Part shown: one piece after another, positions 17,901 to 26,382 of the stretch | How positions within the stretch are numbered: the first letter of the stretch is position 1 | Layout: every line of letters begins with the position of its first letter | NCBI RefSeq assembly: GCF_020857975.1 | Contig: NZ_JACWUO010000005.1 | Span: 186,001 to 250,000 of the forward strand | Direction of reading: 5' to 3' | Length of the DNA: 64,000 nucleotides | From: Stenotrophomonas rhizophila | Lineage (GTDB): Bacteria > Pseudomonadota > Gammaproteobacteria > Xanthomonadales > Xanthomonadaceae | Notes under the pieces: model-generated | The model's input: only the letters and a program-made list of their open reading frames with translations | Databases searched by the model: none | Told to the model about the DNA's origin: nothing | Made by a program: the position numbers and the translations under genes

Positions 17901-18152
17901 TCAGCTTTCGTCGCGCGACACCCGCGTGCGGTACGCATAGACGTTGTCGCCGCCAATGCGCTTGGCCTGGGTGCCGCTGATGGTGTCCACCTTGCGGTCC
18001 GAGCCGGTTACCGGCTGGGCCTGCACCTCGGTTTCGTGCTCGAAGGCGTGCGACTTGTCGGTGTTGCGGTAGTAACGGTACAGCGCCCAGTACAGGGCGG
18101 TTGCGCCGGCGGGGCCGGCGGCCAGCAACCAGAGTCCACTTTCATCGCTCAT
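17901..18152 (-). CDS. Small membrane protein of the SPFH/zinc-ribbon operon
   Basis: An 83-residue protein with one N-terminal hydrophobic segment (about residues 6-27, LWLLAAGPAGATALYWALYR) and a charged cytosolic tail. Its ATG overlaps the stop codon of the upstream zinc-ribbon gene by one base (TGATG), so it is translationally coupled to it. I recognise no named domain. The gene order recalls the Bacillus YdjG-YdjH-YdjI group, but homology to YdjH cannot be claimed from this sequence alone. Confidence 0.75.
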   Translation of the reverse strand: MSDESGLWLLAAGPAGATALYWALYRYYRNTDKSHAFEHETEVQAQPVTGSDRKVDTISGTQAKRIGGDNVYAYRTRVSRDES

Positions 18153-19495
18153 CACATGGCTACCAGGAAGAGAAGCACCAGGGCTTCGATGACGGTGCCG
18201 GTGGTCAGCGCGGCCAGCAGCAGTTTCCACTGCTGTACCGGCACGCTGCCCATGGTTTCGCCGGTGCGGCCATTGACCGCGATGTAGTGCAGCATGCCGC
18301 CGTTGCGGCCGGGCTGGTGGTAGGAATACAGCCAGACCGGCAGGTACATCGACACCCAGCGGGTGCCATGCACGTCCAGCCGTTCGCGTTCCCAGCGCAC
18401 GCCGCGGTCGTAGCGGCGGACCGAGCCCTCCACCTGGGCGCGGGCGATGGACAGCAACTGGTCTTCCAGCCGCGGCTGCAGCTGCTCCACGTCCACGTTG
18501 CGCTTCTCGGTGCTGAAGCCGTTGAGGAAGGAAGCATTCCACTTCAACGCGTTCTTGGTATCGAACGGCAGGATGGTGTTGATGATGTTGTTGGTGTTGG
18601 CCCGGGTGTCCAGGTTGCCGCGCTCGGAGGAGGATTCCAGCGGCAGGTCGTCCACGGTGAAGTCCACCTGGCGCTCGACCTGGTAGATGTCGGCGTCGTA
18701 GTAGGTTTCCTTCTTGTCGCCGGTGCCGCGGGTGTACTCGCGGGTCTCGATCTCGCCCTTGCCGGACACGCTGGCGCTGACGTTGCCGTCCACGATCATG
18801 TAGGGCAGGTACACGCCGATGACGTTTTCCGGGGTGAACTCCTGCTTGAACGCCTTCAGCGCGAACAGCCGGCGCTTGTCGACGAACTGGCGGATGCGGG
18901 CGACCGCATCGTTCTTGCCGATATGGAACGGCAGCACCGCGTCGGGCACCGCGCCGTTGGCCACCTGTTCGTTGACCCCGAACACATGGCGGCACCAGTG
19001 GCAGCGCGCGGTCATGCTGCTCTCGGTGTTGATGGTCACCTCGGCGCCGCAGCCGGTGCACTTGAAGCTCATCAGGCTGGCGGTGTCGGCCTGGATGTCG
19101 CGCGCGCCGGAGGCGATGACGGTGCCGCGCAGCTGGTCGATGCCTTCGCCCAGCCCGAACGCTTCTTCGACCCGGTCGCCGTGCCACTCGTTGCGACAGT
19201 ACTGGCAGACCAGCACGTCGCTGCCCAGCTTGAGCCGGATATCGGTGGCGCCGCACTTGGGGCAGCGGTTGAGGCCGTCGCGCAGTTCGGCCGCGGCGGT
19301 GTCGATGGCCACCGGGTCCGGCGCCAGCACTTCGTCACGGATCGCCTCGGGCAGGGTGGCCGGGTCGAGCGGAAAGCTGCCCGGCAGCGGCGGCACATCG
19401 CGCGGCGAACCGGGGCCGGTCGGCGGCGCGTCCGGCAACGGCGGTGGCGCCGCCCCGGGGGGCAGCGGCGGCGGGGTGGTTCCTGGATTGGACAT
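18152..19495 (-). CDS. TFIIB-type zinc-ribbon membrane protein (YdjG-like)
   Basis: A 447-residue protein with a proline-rich N-terminus (about residues 7-45). Two zinc ribbons follow: Cys78-x2-Cys81 with Cys97-x2-Cys100, and Cys146-x2-Cys149 with Cys165-x2-Cys168. The long beta-rich middle part contains LPYMIVDGN and YLPVWLYSYHQ, and a hydrophobic C-terminus (about 423-447) anchors it in the membrane. In Bacillus, the zinc-ribbon membrane protein YdjG works with the SPFH protein YdjI in a PspA-linked envelope-stress system. Here the upstream gene is also an SPFH/virion-core-like protein, 20 bp away, but I see no pspA gene nearby. Confidence 0.85.
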   Translation of the reverse strand: MSNPGTTPPPLPPGAAPPPLPDAPPTGPGSPRDVPPLPGSFPLDPATLPEAIRDEVLAPDPVAIDTAAAELRDGLNRCPKCGATDIRLKLGSDVLVCQYCRNEWHGDRVEEAFGLGEGIDQLRGTVIASGARDIQADTASLMSFKCTGCGAEVTINTESSMTARCHWCRHVFGVNEQVANGAVPDAVLPFHIGKNDAVARIRQFVDKRRLFALKAFKQEFTPENVIGVYLPYMIVDGNVSASVSGKGEIETREYTRGTGDKKETYYDADIYQVERQVDFTVDDLPLESSSERGNLDTRANTNNIINTILPFDTKNALKWNASFLNGFSTEKRNVDVEQLQPRLEDQLLSIARAQVEGSVRRYDRGVRWERERLDVHGTRWVSMYLPVWLYSYHQPGRNGGMLHYIAVNGRTGETMGSVPVQQWKLLLAALTTGTVIEALVLLFLVAM

Positions 19496-19515
19496 ATGCG
19501 TGCGCTTCCTGCGTC

Positions 19516-20664
19516 TTACAGGCCCAGTGCCTTGGCCTTGAGGGCATCGTAGTCGTCCTGGGTGATCAGGCCCAGGTCGAGCATTTCCTTGGCCTTCTTC
19601 AGCTTGGCCACCGGATCCTCGGCGGCCGGCGCGGCCGGTGCCACCGGCTGCTGCAGGTTGCCGGCACCGAACATGCCCGAGGCCATGCCGACCCCGACCA
19701 GGCCGGCCGCGCCGCCGTTCTCGCCGGCCGACTGGATGCCCTGGGCCACGCTGGCCTGCAGGTTGGAATTGCCGCGCGCGCCGGACAGCGCATCGGCGCG
19801 CTGCACGGTCTTGAGCAGTTCGCGGGTGTTGGCGTCGTACTCGATCGACACGATCGCGGTCTTGACGATGGCCAGGCCGCGGTCGGACTTCCACTGGTAG
19901 CCCTGTTCGACCGCTGCCGACAGGCTCTGCGCAAAGCCCAGCGAATCCTGCTGCAGCTTGGTGATGCGGTTGCCCTTGCCCGGGTCGTTGGTATACAGGC
20001 TGAAGGCCGGCGCCAGCGAACCGACCACTTCATTGAACAGCTGGCTGGCCGCGGCGTTGTCCAGGTCGGTGAAGTCGAACACCTGGCCCGGCTGCAGGTA
20101 GCTGGCCGGTACGAAATTCTTCACGAACAGGATCGGGTCGACGATCTTCAGCGTGTACGAGCCGCGCGTGACCGCGCCGACCTGGGTGGCCAGGAAGCCG
20201 TCGTCCCAGTAGATCTCCGACTGGGTGCCGAAGCGGTTGTCGGGCAGTTCCTTCAACGAGACGAAGAAGGCCGCCTGCTGGCCGCCGGGCTGGCCGCCGA
20301 ACTTGAAGCGTTCCCAGCTCTGCTTGATCAGCGGGGTGACCAGGCCGTCGCCGGCGAAGAGGGACTGCGAGTTCAGGTCGTCCGAGCGCCACTCGTAGCC
20401 GCCGGGTTCGGCGACGAAGCCGGTGATCGCCCCGTCCTGGAACAGCAGCAGGCCGTAGCCCTCAGGCACCACGATCTTGGAGCCGTTGCTGATGATGTTC
20501 GACGAGCCGCTGGTATTGGACCCACGCCCGGCATTGGTGCCGCGCGGCACCGCCGCAAACAGCGCTGCGGTGGACGGCAACCCGGCCGGCACGGTGTAGA
20601 AGTCCTTCCACTGGTCGGCCAACACGCCGCCGACTGCACCCTTCACCGCCTGTACCAGACCCAT
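19516..20664 (-). CDS. SPFH-domain (virion-core-like, YdjI-type) protein with C-terminal SHOCT motif
   Basis: A 382-residue protein. The first ~300 residues match the SPFH / virion-core-like family (WKDFYTVPAGLPSTAAL at the N-terminus, then KIVVPEGYGLLLFQDGAI and FYTV-type beta repeats). The last ~30 residues form a SHOCT helix-turn motif (LKKAKEMLDLGLITQDDYDALK). SPFH proteins oligomerise on membranes as scaffolds. ATG 20664 is preceded by GGGAG. First gene of a three-gene operon with the zinc-ribbon and small membrane proteins; transcription starts in the shared divergent region with the ABC operon. Confidence 0.88.
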   Translation of the reverse strand: MGLVQAVKGAVGGVLADQWKDFYTVPAGLPSTAALFAAVPRGTNAGRGSNTSGSSNIISNGSKIVVPEGYGLLLFQDGAITGFVAEPGGYEWRSDDLNSQSLFAGDGLVTPLIKQSWERFKFGGQPGGQQAAFFVSLKELPDNRFGTQSEIYWDDGFLATQVGAVTRGSYTLKIVDPILFVKNFVPASYLQPGQVFDFTDLDNAAASQLFNEVVGSLAPAFSLYTNDPGKGNRITKLQQDSLGFAQSLSAAVEQGYQWKSDRGLAIVKTAIVSIEYDANTRELLKTVQRADALSGARGNSNLQASVAQGIQSAGENGGAAGLVGVGMASGMFGAGNLQQPVAPAAPAAEDPVAKLKKAKEMLDLGLITQDDYDALKAKALGL

Positions 20665-20808
20665 GAGCCACTCCCTGAATTGCGTGGACGGGCAGGGTGC
20701 CCGTCGTCCTCGTCGCACTATATCAGCCGCGTGCGGCAGGCGAAGGAGGGGCCGGCGGGACATCGCGGGGGCCGGCCGCAACGCGCAGAGCAGCGGCGGA
20801 CGAATGTT

Positions 20809-20825
20809 ATGTAATAGCATTACAT
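20809..20825. promoter_or_regulatory. Zur/Fur-like palindromic operator in the divergent promoter region
   Basis: ATGTAAT (20809-20815) and ATTACAT (20819-20825) form a perfect 7-3-7 inverted repeat, the most AT-rich spot in the 200-bp divergent region, 38 bp before the GTG of the ABC gene. The layout resembles Zur boxes of Proteobacteria (ATGTTATA-N-TATAACAT), with a symmetric T-to-A change. The identity of the regulator is inferred from resemblance and from the downstream TonB receptor and ABC genes. Confidence 0.55.
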
Positions 20826-20863
20826 GATAAGTTGTCAGCCCCCTTCGCCACGGTGTCCCCCGC

Positions 20864-21586
20864 GTGCCTTCCCCTGCTCCTGTCGTGCAACTCCAGCGCC
20901 TGTCGGTCAGCTTCCCGGGCAAGACCGTACTTTCCGACCTTGACCTGACCCTCGAGCAGGGCAGCATCTACGCGCTGCTCGGCGGCAATGGCGCGGGCAA
21001 GTCGACCCTGCTGTCGGTGTTGCTGGGCTTCCTCCAGCCCAGTGCCGGCAGCGTGCGCGTGGCCGGCGTCACGCCATGGTCGGATCCCGGGCGCGCCCGC
21101 GCGCAGCTGGCCTACCTGCCGGAAAACGTAGCGCTCTACGAACACCTCAGCGCGGTGGAGAACGTGGACTACCTGCTCGGCCTGAGCGGGCGCCGGCAGA
21201 CCGGCGCGGCCATCGCCACGGCACTGGCCGACGCCGGGCTGCAGGAATCGGCCTGGCATCAGCGCCTGGCCGGTTTTTCCAAGGGCATGCGGCAGAAGGT
21301 GGCCATTGCGATCGCCTTGATGCGGCAGGTGCCGCTGCTGCTGCTCGATGAACCCACCTCGGGCCTGGACCCGGGCGCCAGCGCCGATTTCCATGCGTTG
21401 CTGGCGCCGGTCCGGGCACGCGGCACCGCCGTGCTGATGGTGACCCACGACTTGCTCGGCGCGGCCGATATCGCCGACCGGATCGGGGTGCTGGACCAGG
21501 GCCGCATCGTGCATGAGAGCGACCGCAACGGATTCGACTTGGCGACCCTGCATGCCCATTTCATCGGGCGGGACCGCCGCGCATGA
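20864..21586 (+). CDS. ABC transporter ATP-binding protein
   Basis: A 240-residue ABC ATPase with Walker A GGNGAGKST (residues 40-48), an atypical signature region GFSKGMRQK (usual LSGGQ), Walker B LLLLDEPTSGLD and the H-loop MVTHD. The signature FSKGMRQ is typical of NosF/CcmA-like exporter ATPases that pair with NosY-like permeases. The GTG start at 20864 gives the first plausible protein; no ATG is available before the Walker A. Its stop overlaps the start of the next gene (ATGA, 21583-21586), so ATPase and permease are coupled. Confidence 0.92.
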   Translation: MPSPAPVVQLQRLSVSFPGKTVLSDLDLTLEQGSIYALLGGNGAGKSTLLSVLLGFLQPSAGSVRVAGVTPWSDPGRARAQLAYLPENVALYEHLSAVENVDYLLGLSGRRQTGAAIATALADAGLQESAWHQRLAGFSKGMRQKVAIAIALMRQVPLLLLDEPTSGLDPGASADFHALLAPVRARGTAVLMVTHDLLGAADIADRIGVLDQGRIVHESDRNGFDLATLHAHFIGRDRRA

Positions 21587-23022
21587 GTGCCGTGCTTTCG
21601 GTGATGGGCAATGAACTGCGTGCGCTGCTGCGGCACCGCACCGCTCTGGCCGGGATCGTGCTGATGGCGCTGCTGACCCTCACTGCGACCGTGGTTTCGC
21701 TGCACCACATGGGCGCGGCCGCGCAGCAGCGCGCGCAGCACCAGGCCCAGGCCCAGGCCGCCTTCCAGGCGCAGCCGGACCGGCATCCGCACCGGGTGGT
21801 GCACTACGGCCACTTCGTCTACCGGCTGCCGGCCGCGCTGGCCGCGTTCGATCCGGGCGTGGATCCGTTCACCGGCAGCAGCATGTTCCTGGAAGGCCAC
21901 CGGCAGAACACGGCCAACTTCGGCGATGTGATGCAGAGTTCGATCCTGGTCCGCTTCGGCCAGCTCACCCCGGCCTTCGTGCTGCAGGTGCTGGCGCCGT
22001 TGGTGCTGGTGTTCCTGGGGCATGGCCTGCTGGCCCAGGAGCGCGAGCGTGGCACGCTGCGCCAACTGCTGCTGCAGGGCGCCAGCGGCGGCGCCATCGT
22101 GGCTGGCAAGCTGGCCGCGCTGTGGGTGATCGCCGGCATTTTCCTGCTGCCGGCGGTGGTCGGACTGGCCTGGCTGGCTGCGATCACGCCGGGCGCGATG
22201 CCGGTCGCCGCGGCGGTGATGGCAGGCTATGCGCTGTACCTGGCGGTGTGGTGCACGCTGATCGCCGGCGTGTCGGCGCTGTTGCCGCGGCGACGCGATG
22301 CGCTGTTGGCGCTGATCGGCGGCTGGGCGCTGATGGCGCTGCTGGTGCCGCGGGTGGCCCCGGACCTGGCCTATGCGGCCTTTCCGCTGCCGGACCGCCT
22401 GCACACTGAAGTGGGCATCGCCCGCGATCTGCGCGCCCTGGGCGACAGCCATGACCCGGCCGACCCGCACTTCGCCAGCTTCCGCCAGCGCGTGCTGCAC
22501 CAGTATGGGGTGACCCGGGTGGAGGAGCTGCCGGTCAACTACAAGGGACTGCTGGCGCTGGAAGGCGAGCGCCTGACTTCGACCCTGTTCAATCGCTACG
22601 CCGCGCGCAGCGCGGACATCCAGTACCGGCAGAACGCGCTGGTGGCCGGGTTTGCGCTGCTCAGTCCGGTGGTGGTCATCCGCCAGCTGTCGATGGCCGC
22701 GGCGGCCACCGACCTGCAGGCGCACCTGCGCTTCCTGGACCAGGCCGAACAGCACCGCTACCGCATCGTGCAGCAGCTCAACCAGATGCAGGCCGTCGGC
22801 GTGAGCTACGCCGATGACACCGCCAAGGACGCCGGCGCCGACCAGCGCAAGCGCGTGGACCGGGCGCAGTGGCAGCAGATTCCCGCGTTTGCGTATACGC
22901 CACCGCCCAGCGCGGCGGTGCTGCAGGCGCTGCTGCCGGCACTGGCGGTCCTGCTGGGCTGGCTGCTGGCCGCCGGGCTGGGGCTGGGCTGGGCCACGCG
23001 CCGGCTGGGGGTGTCGCGATGA
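21583..23022 (+). CDS. NosY-like ABC permease, DUF3526 type (first)
   Basis: A 479-residue membrane protein with an N-terminal helix (about residues 19-40). A large extracytoplasmic loop includes a histidine-rich stretch (RHPHRVVHYGHF, about residues 68-79), and four to five helices follow around residues 125-260 plus a last one near 450-470. This is the ABC-2/NosY-like DUF3526 layout. With the ATPase it should move a substrate through, or do work at, the inner membrane. It overlaps both neighbours (21583-21586 and 23019-23022), so the three ABC genes form one translation unit. Confidence 0.85.
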   Translation: MSAVLSVMGNELRALLRHRTALAGIVLMALLTLTATVVSLHHMGAAAQQRAQHQAQAQAAFQAQPDRHPHRVVHYGHFVYRLPAALAAFDPGVDPFTGSSMFLEGHRQNTANFGDVMQSSILVRFGQLTPAFVLQVLAPLVLVFLGHGLLAQERERGTLRQLLLQGASGGAIVAGKLAALWVIAGIFLLPAVVGLAWLAAITPGAMPVAAAVMAGYALYLAVWCTLIAGVSALLPRRRDALLALIGGWALMALLVPRVAPDLAYAAFPLPDRLHTEVGIARDLRALGDSHDPADPHFASFRQRVLHQYGVTRVEELPVNYKGLLALEGERLTSTLFNRYAARSADIQYRQNALVAGFALLSPVVVIRQLSMAAAATDLQAHLRFLDQAEQHRYRIVQQLNQMQAVGVSYADDTAKDAGADQRKRVDRAQWQQIPAFAYTPPPSAAVLQALLPALAVLLGWLLAAGLGLGWATRRLGVSR

Positions 23023-24275
23023 ACCGCTGGTCGTACGAACTGCGCCTGCTGCTGCGTTCCCGGGCCGCCGTCGCCGGCCTGGTACTGCTGGCGCTGCTGG
23101 CCATCGCCAGCCTGGTGTCGGGGCTGCAGCGCATCGACAGCCAGCGCAAGGCCATCGCCGCCATCGCCGCGGTACAGGCCGAGGACATGGCCGCGGTGAC
23201 CGCCGCCCATGGCGATGCCACCGATGCCGGGGTGGCGGCCTACTACAGCTTCCATCCCACCTGGAACCCGCCGTCGCCGTTGGCCTTCGCCGCAGTGGGC
23301 ATGCGCGATGTGGCGCCCTTCATGCTGCGCGTGCGCGCCCTCGGGCTGGAGGCGCAGATCCACGACGGCGACAGCTTCAATCCCGAGCTGGCCCTGGCCG
23401 GGCGTTTCGACTTCGCGTTCCTGTTGACCTTCCTGTTGCCGTTGTTCGTGATCGCGCTGCTGCATGACCTGCGCTCGGCGGAAACCGAGTCCGGCCGCGA
23501 GCGCATGCTGCGCAGCCTGCCGCTGCATGTCGGCCGGCTGTACCTGCGCCGGGTGGCGGTGCGCGCGGCGGCGCTGTGGCTGTGCGTGGCCGTGCCGTTC
23601 ACGGCGGTGGCGCTGCTGCAGGGCGTGCCGTTGCTGCCGCTGGCTGGTGTTCTGGCGCTCGCCGCGGCCTACCTGCTGTTCTGGGTGGCGTTGTGCCTGC
23701 TGGTGGCCTGGCGCGGCTGGAACTCCGGGGTCAACGCGGCCACGCTGGCCTCGCTGTGGGTGGTGATCGCCCTGGTCGCCCCGGCCCTGGCCAACGTGGC
23801 AATCGAACGCGCCATCCCGGTGGAGCAGGGCGCGGCGATCGCCCGCGCCCAGCGCGAGGCGGTGAACCATGCCTGGGATATCCCGCGCGAGGACACGATG
23901 CGGCGCTTCTACGCGCGCTACCCGCAATGGCGCGATTCGGCGCCGCTGGGCGACGGGTTCCACTACAAGTGGTACCTGGCCTTCCACCAGAACGGCGACG
24001 ACGCCGTGGCGCCGCTGGCGGCGGCCTATCGCCACGGCATCCAACGCCGCACCGCGGCGGCGGCGACCGTGGGCCGGGTATTGCCGCCGGTGGGCCTGCA
24101 GGTCGCGCTGACGCGGCTGGCCGGCACCGACATGCAGGCCCACCTGGACTACCAGCAGCGGATCGGTCGCTACCACGCCCGGCTGCGCCACTACTACTAC
24201 GGCTATCTGTTCACCGACCGGCCGTTCCACCAGCGCGACTACGGCACCGCGCCGGCGTTCGATCCGGACCGCTGA
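23019..24275 (+). CDS. NosY-like ABC permease, DUF3526 type (second)
   Basis: A 418-residue paralogue of the preceding permease with the same plan: an N-terminal helix (LVLLALLAIASLVSGL), a large periplasmic loop with HPTWNPPSPLAF, a cluster of helices around residues 125-270 and a long periplasmic segment. Two different DUF3526 permeases beside one ATPase suggest a heterodimeric transmembrane part. The C-terminal region is rich in Tyr and His (YYYGYLFTDRPFHQRDY). The start overlaps the previous stop; the TonB receptor follows after 48 bp. Confidence 0.85.
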   Translation: MNRWSYELRLLLRSRAAVAGLVLLALLAIASLVSGLQRIDSQRKAIAAIAAVQAEDMAAVTAAHGDATDAGVAAYYSFHPTWNPPSPLAFAAVGMRDVAPFMLRVRALGLEAQIHDGDSFNPELALAGRFDFAFLLTFLLPLFVIALLHDLRSAETESGRERMLRSLPLHVGRLYLRRVAVRAAALWLCVAVPFTAVALLQGVPLLPLAGVLALAAAYLLFWVALCLLVAWRGWNSGVNAATLASLWVVIALVAPALANVAIERAIPVEQGAAIARAQREAVNHAWDIPREDTMRRFYARYPQWRDSAPLGDGFHYKWYLAFHQNGDDAVAPLAAAYRHGIQRRTAAAATVGRVLPPVGLQVALTRLAGTDMQAHLDYQQRIGRYHARLRHYYYGYLFTDRPFHQRDYGTAPAFDPDR

Positions 24276-24323
24276 CCGCACTCCCGGCCGCTCCCCCTTC
24301 CGCACCTACTGAATGACCCCCCC

Positions 24324-26369
24324 ATGAAAAGCCATGCCCTGGCCGCGGCCATCGCCGCCACCCTGCTTGCCCCCGATACCCATGCCCAGTCGTCCGACTC
24401 CGCCCTGACCCTGGGCAAGGTCGACGTGCACCAGCACGGCGAGGGCCAGCTCACCGCGCACCAGGTGCTCACCTCGGTGGACGTGCTCGGCGCCGACCAG
24501 ATCGAGGGCAGCAACGTGTCCCACAGCTGGGAGCTGCTGGGCAAGATGCCCGGCATCCAGCTCACCGAGACCCGCCAGGGCGCCGAGTCGGGCAAGCTCA
24601 GCTTCCGCGGCTTCAACGGCGAGGGCTACCTCAACGCGATCAAGACCCTGATCGACGGCGTGCCCAGCAACGTCAACAGCGGCAACCAGCGTTTCATCGA
24701 CATGCTGTTTCCGCTGGAGATCAGTTATATCGAGGTGGTACGCGGCACCAACGACCCGCGCTACGGCCTGCACAACATCGGCGGCAACGTCAATTTCGGC
24801 ACGCGCCAGGGCGGCAACTACACCGACGGCCGGCTGTCCTACGGCAGCTACAACACCGGCGATGCGCAGCTGGCGGTGGGCCGCGAGCGCGATGGGTTCG
24901 CGCAGAACTACTTCATCGGCAGCCAGGCCTCCGATGGCTACCGCGACCACGACAGCTCACGCAAGTATGCGCTGGGCGGCAAGTGGTTCTACGGCAGCCT
25001 GGAGGAGGGCATGCGGATCGGCCTGACCGCGCGCACCTACCACCACGAGGCCGACGAACCGGGCTTCATGACCGCCACCGAACTGCGCGCCCACCGCCGC
25101 GGCAGCCAGGCGCGCAACGCCAACGACAGCGACGACCGCGACATGCGCCAGCTCGGCGTGCACCTGGACCTGCGGCTGGCCGACACCGTGCTGCTGGGCA
25201 CCCGGCTGTACTACAACCGCTACCAGGACCAGCGCCAGGTCACCTTCAGCGACCTGCCCGGCGGCAATGCGCCGCGGCAGCGCCGGGTGTGGGATGAAAG
25301 CCAGGCCGGCATGCTCGCCACGTTGACCTGGCAGGCCAGCGACAGCCTCACCGTGGAAGGTGGGGTCAACTACGAGCAGCAGGACAACGGCTATGTCCGC
25401 GAGCGTTTCAGCTACGCCATCCCCACCGATTTCAGTGCAGCCCCGGCGCGCGTGCAGAACAACGACCGGCACAGCCTCGACAACCGGGGCGCCTACGTGC
25501 AGGCCATCTACCAGCCGATCGCGGCGCTGAAGATCGTGCCGGCCTACCGCGTGGACCGCTTCGACGGCACTACCCGCCTGCCCGGCGGCATCACCGGGCC
25601 GCTGCAGGACTACGGCAGCATCGGCCAGCCCAAGCTCAGCGTGGTGTATGCGCTGGGCGCGCAGACCAATGTGTATGCCAACTGGGGCCGCACCTTCCAG
25701 GTGCTGACCGGTTCCACCGCGCCGGCCTACCTCACCCCGGGCCAGGCGCCGATGCCGCCGTCGACCAACACCGGCATGGAAGTGGGCCTGAAGTTCAGCC
25801 CGCTGCCCGGCAGCCAGGCGCGCCTGGCGGTGTGGCAGCAGGATGCGGAGAACGAGGTGTCCAACATGCCGGCCACCGGCACCACGGTGACCCTGGGCAA
25901 GACCCGCCGGCGCGGCGTGGATGCGCAGTTCAACGCGCAGCTGGGCGACAAGTGGACGCTGTGGGCCTCCCATGCCTACCAGGAAGCCAAGATCGCGCGC
26001 GATGGCCGCGACGGCGCGCTGTCGCTGCAGGGCCGCGAGGTGGCCGCGGTGCCGCGGCATATCAGCACCCTGGGCGTGGATTACCAGGCCACGCCGTCGC
26101 TGCAGCTGGGCCTGCAGGGCAGGGCGCAGGGCGACTACTACCTGGAGGAACGCAACGTGGCCGGCAAGTACGGCAACTTCGCCGTGCTCGACCTGAGCGC
26201 CCGCTATCAGATCAACCCGGCCTGGAGCGTGGACCTGCAGGTCAAGAACGCCACCGGCCGCCAGTACGCCTACGCCTGGTACGACAGCTTCTTCTGGGAA
26301 CAGGCGCAGCCGATGTTCTCGCCGGCGGCCGGCCGCGCCGTGTTCGTTGGCCTGAACATGAAACTGTGA
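24324..26369 (+). CDS. TonB-dependent receptor of the DUF3526 ABC operon (681 aa)
   Basis: A TonB-dependent receptor with a signal peptide (cleavage near THAQ), a plug containing LLGKMPGIQLTE, SFRGFNGEGYLNAIKTLIDG and IEVVRGTNDPRYGLHNIGGNVNF, and a beta-barrel of normal size for metal/siderophore-type receptors. The mature N-terminus has KVDVHQHGEGQ, a potential metal-binding patch. Last gene of the operon with the ABC ATPase and two permeases; receptor plus ABC in one operon behind a Zur/Fur-like palindrome points to metal or metallophore handling. It converges with the glucan synthase gene, only 13 bp between stops. Confidence 0.92.
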   Translation: MKSHALAAAIAATLLAPDTHAQSSDSALTLGKVDVHQHGEGQLTAHQVLTSVDVLGADQIEGSNVSHSWELLGKMPGIQLTETRQGAESGKLSFRGFNGEGYLNAIKTLIDGVPSNVNSGNQRFIDMLFPLEISYIEVVRGTNDPRYGLHNIGGNVNFGTRQGGNYTDGRLSYGSYNTGDAQLAVGRERDGFAQNYFIGSQASDGYRDHDSSRKYALGGKWFYGSLEEGMRIGLTARTYHHEADEPGFMTATELRAHRRGSQARNANDSDDRDMRQLGVHLDLRLADTVLLGTRLYYNRYQDQRQVTFSDLPGGNAPRQRRVWDESQAGMLATLTWQASDSLTVEGGVNYEQQDNGYVRERFSYAIPTDFSAAPARVQNNDRHSLDNRGAYVQAIYQPIAALKIVPAYRVDRFDGTTRLPGGITGPLQDYGSIGQPKLSVVYALGAQTNVYANWGRTFQVLTGSTAPAYLTPGQAPMPPSTNTGMEVGLKFSPLPGSQARLAVWQQDAENEVSNMPATGTTVTLGKTRRRGVDAQFNAQLGDKWTLWASHAYQEAKIARDGRDGALSLQGREVAAVPRHISTLGVDYQATPSLQLGLQGRAQGDYYLEERNVAGKYGNFAVLDLSARYQINPAWSVDLQVKNATGRQYAYAWYDSFFWEQAQPMFSPAAGRAVFVGLNMKL

Positions 26370-26382
26370 TGCGGCCGGCGTC

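Noticed and set aside
24313..24327. A four-codon frame (MTPP) overlapping the ATG of the DUF3526-operon receptor
   Set aside because: Too short to be meaningful; the ATGA overlap arises easily by chance upstream of an ATGA start.
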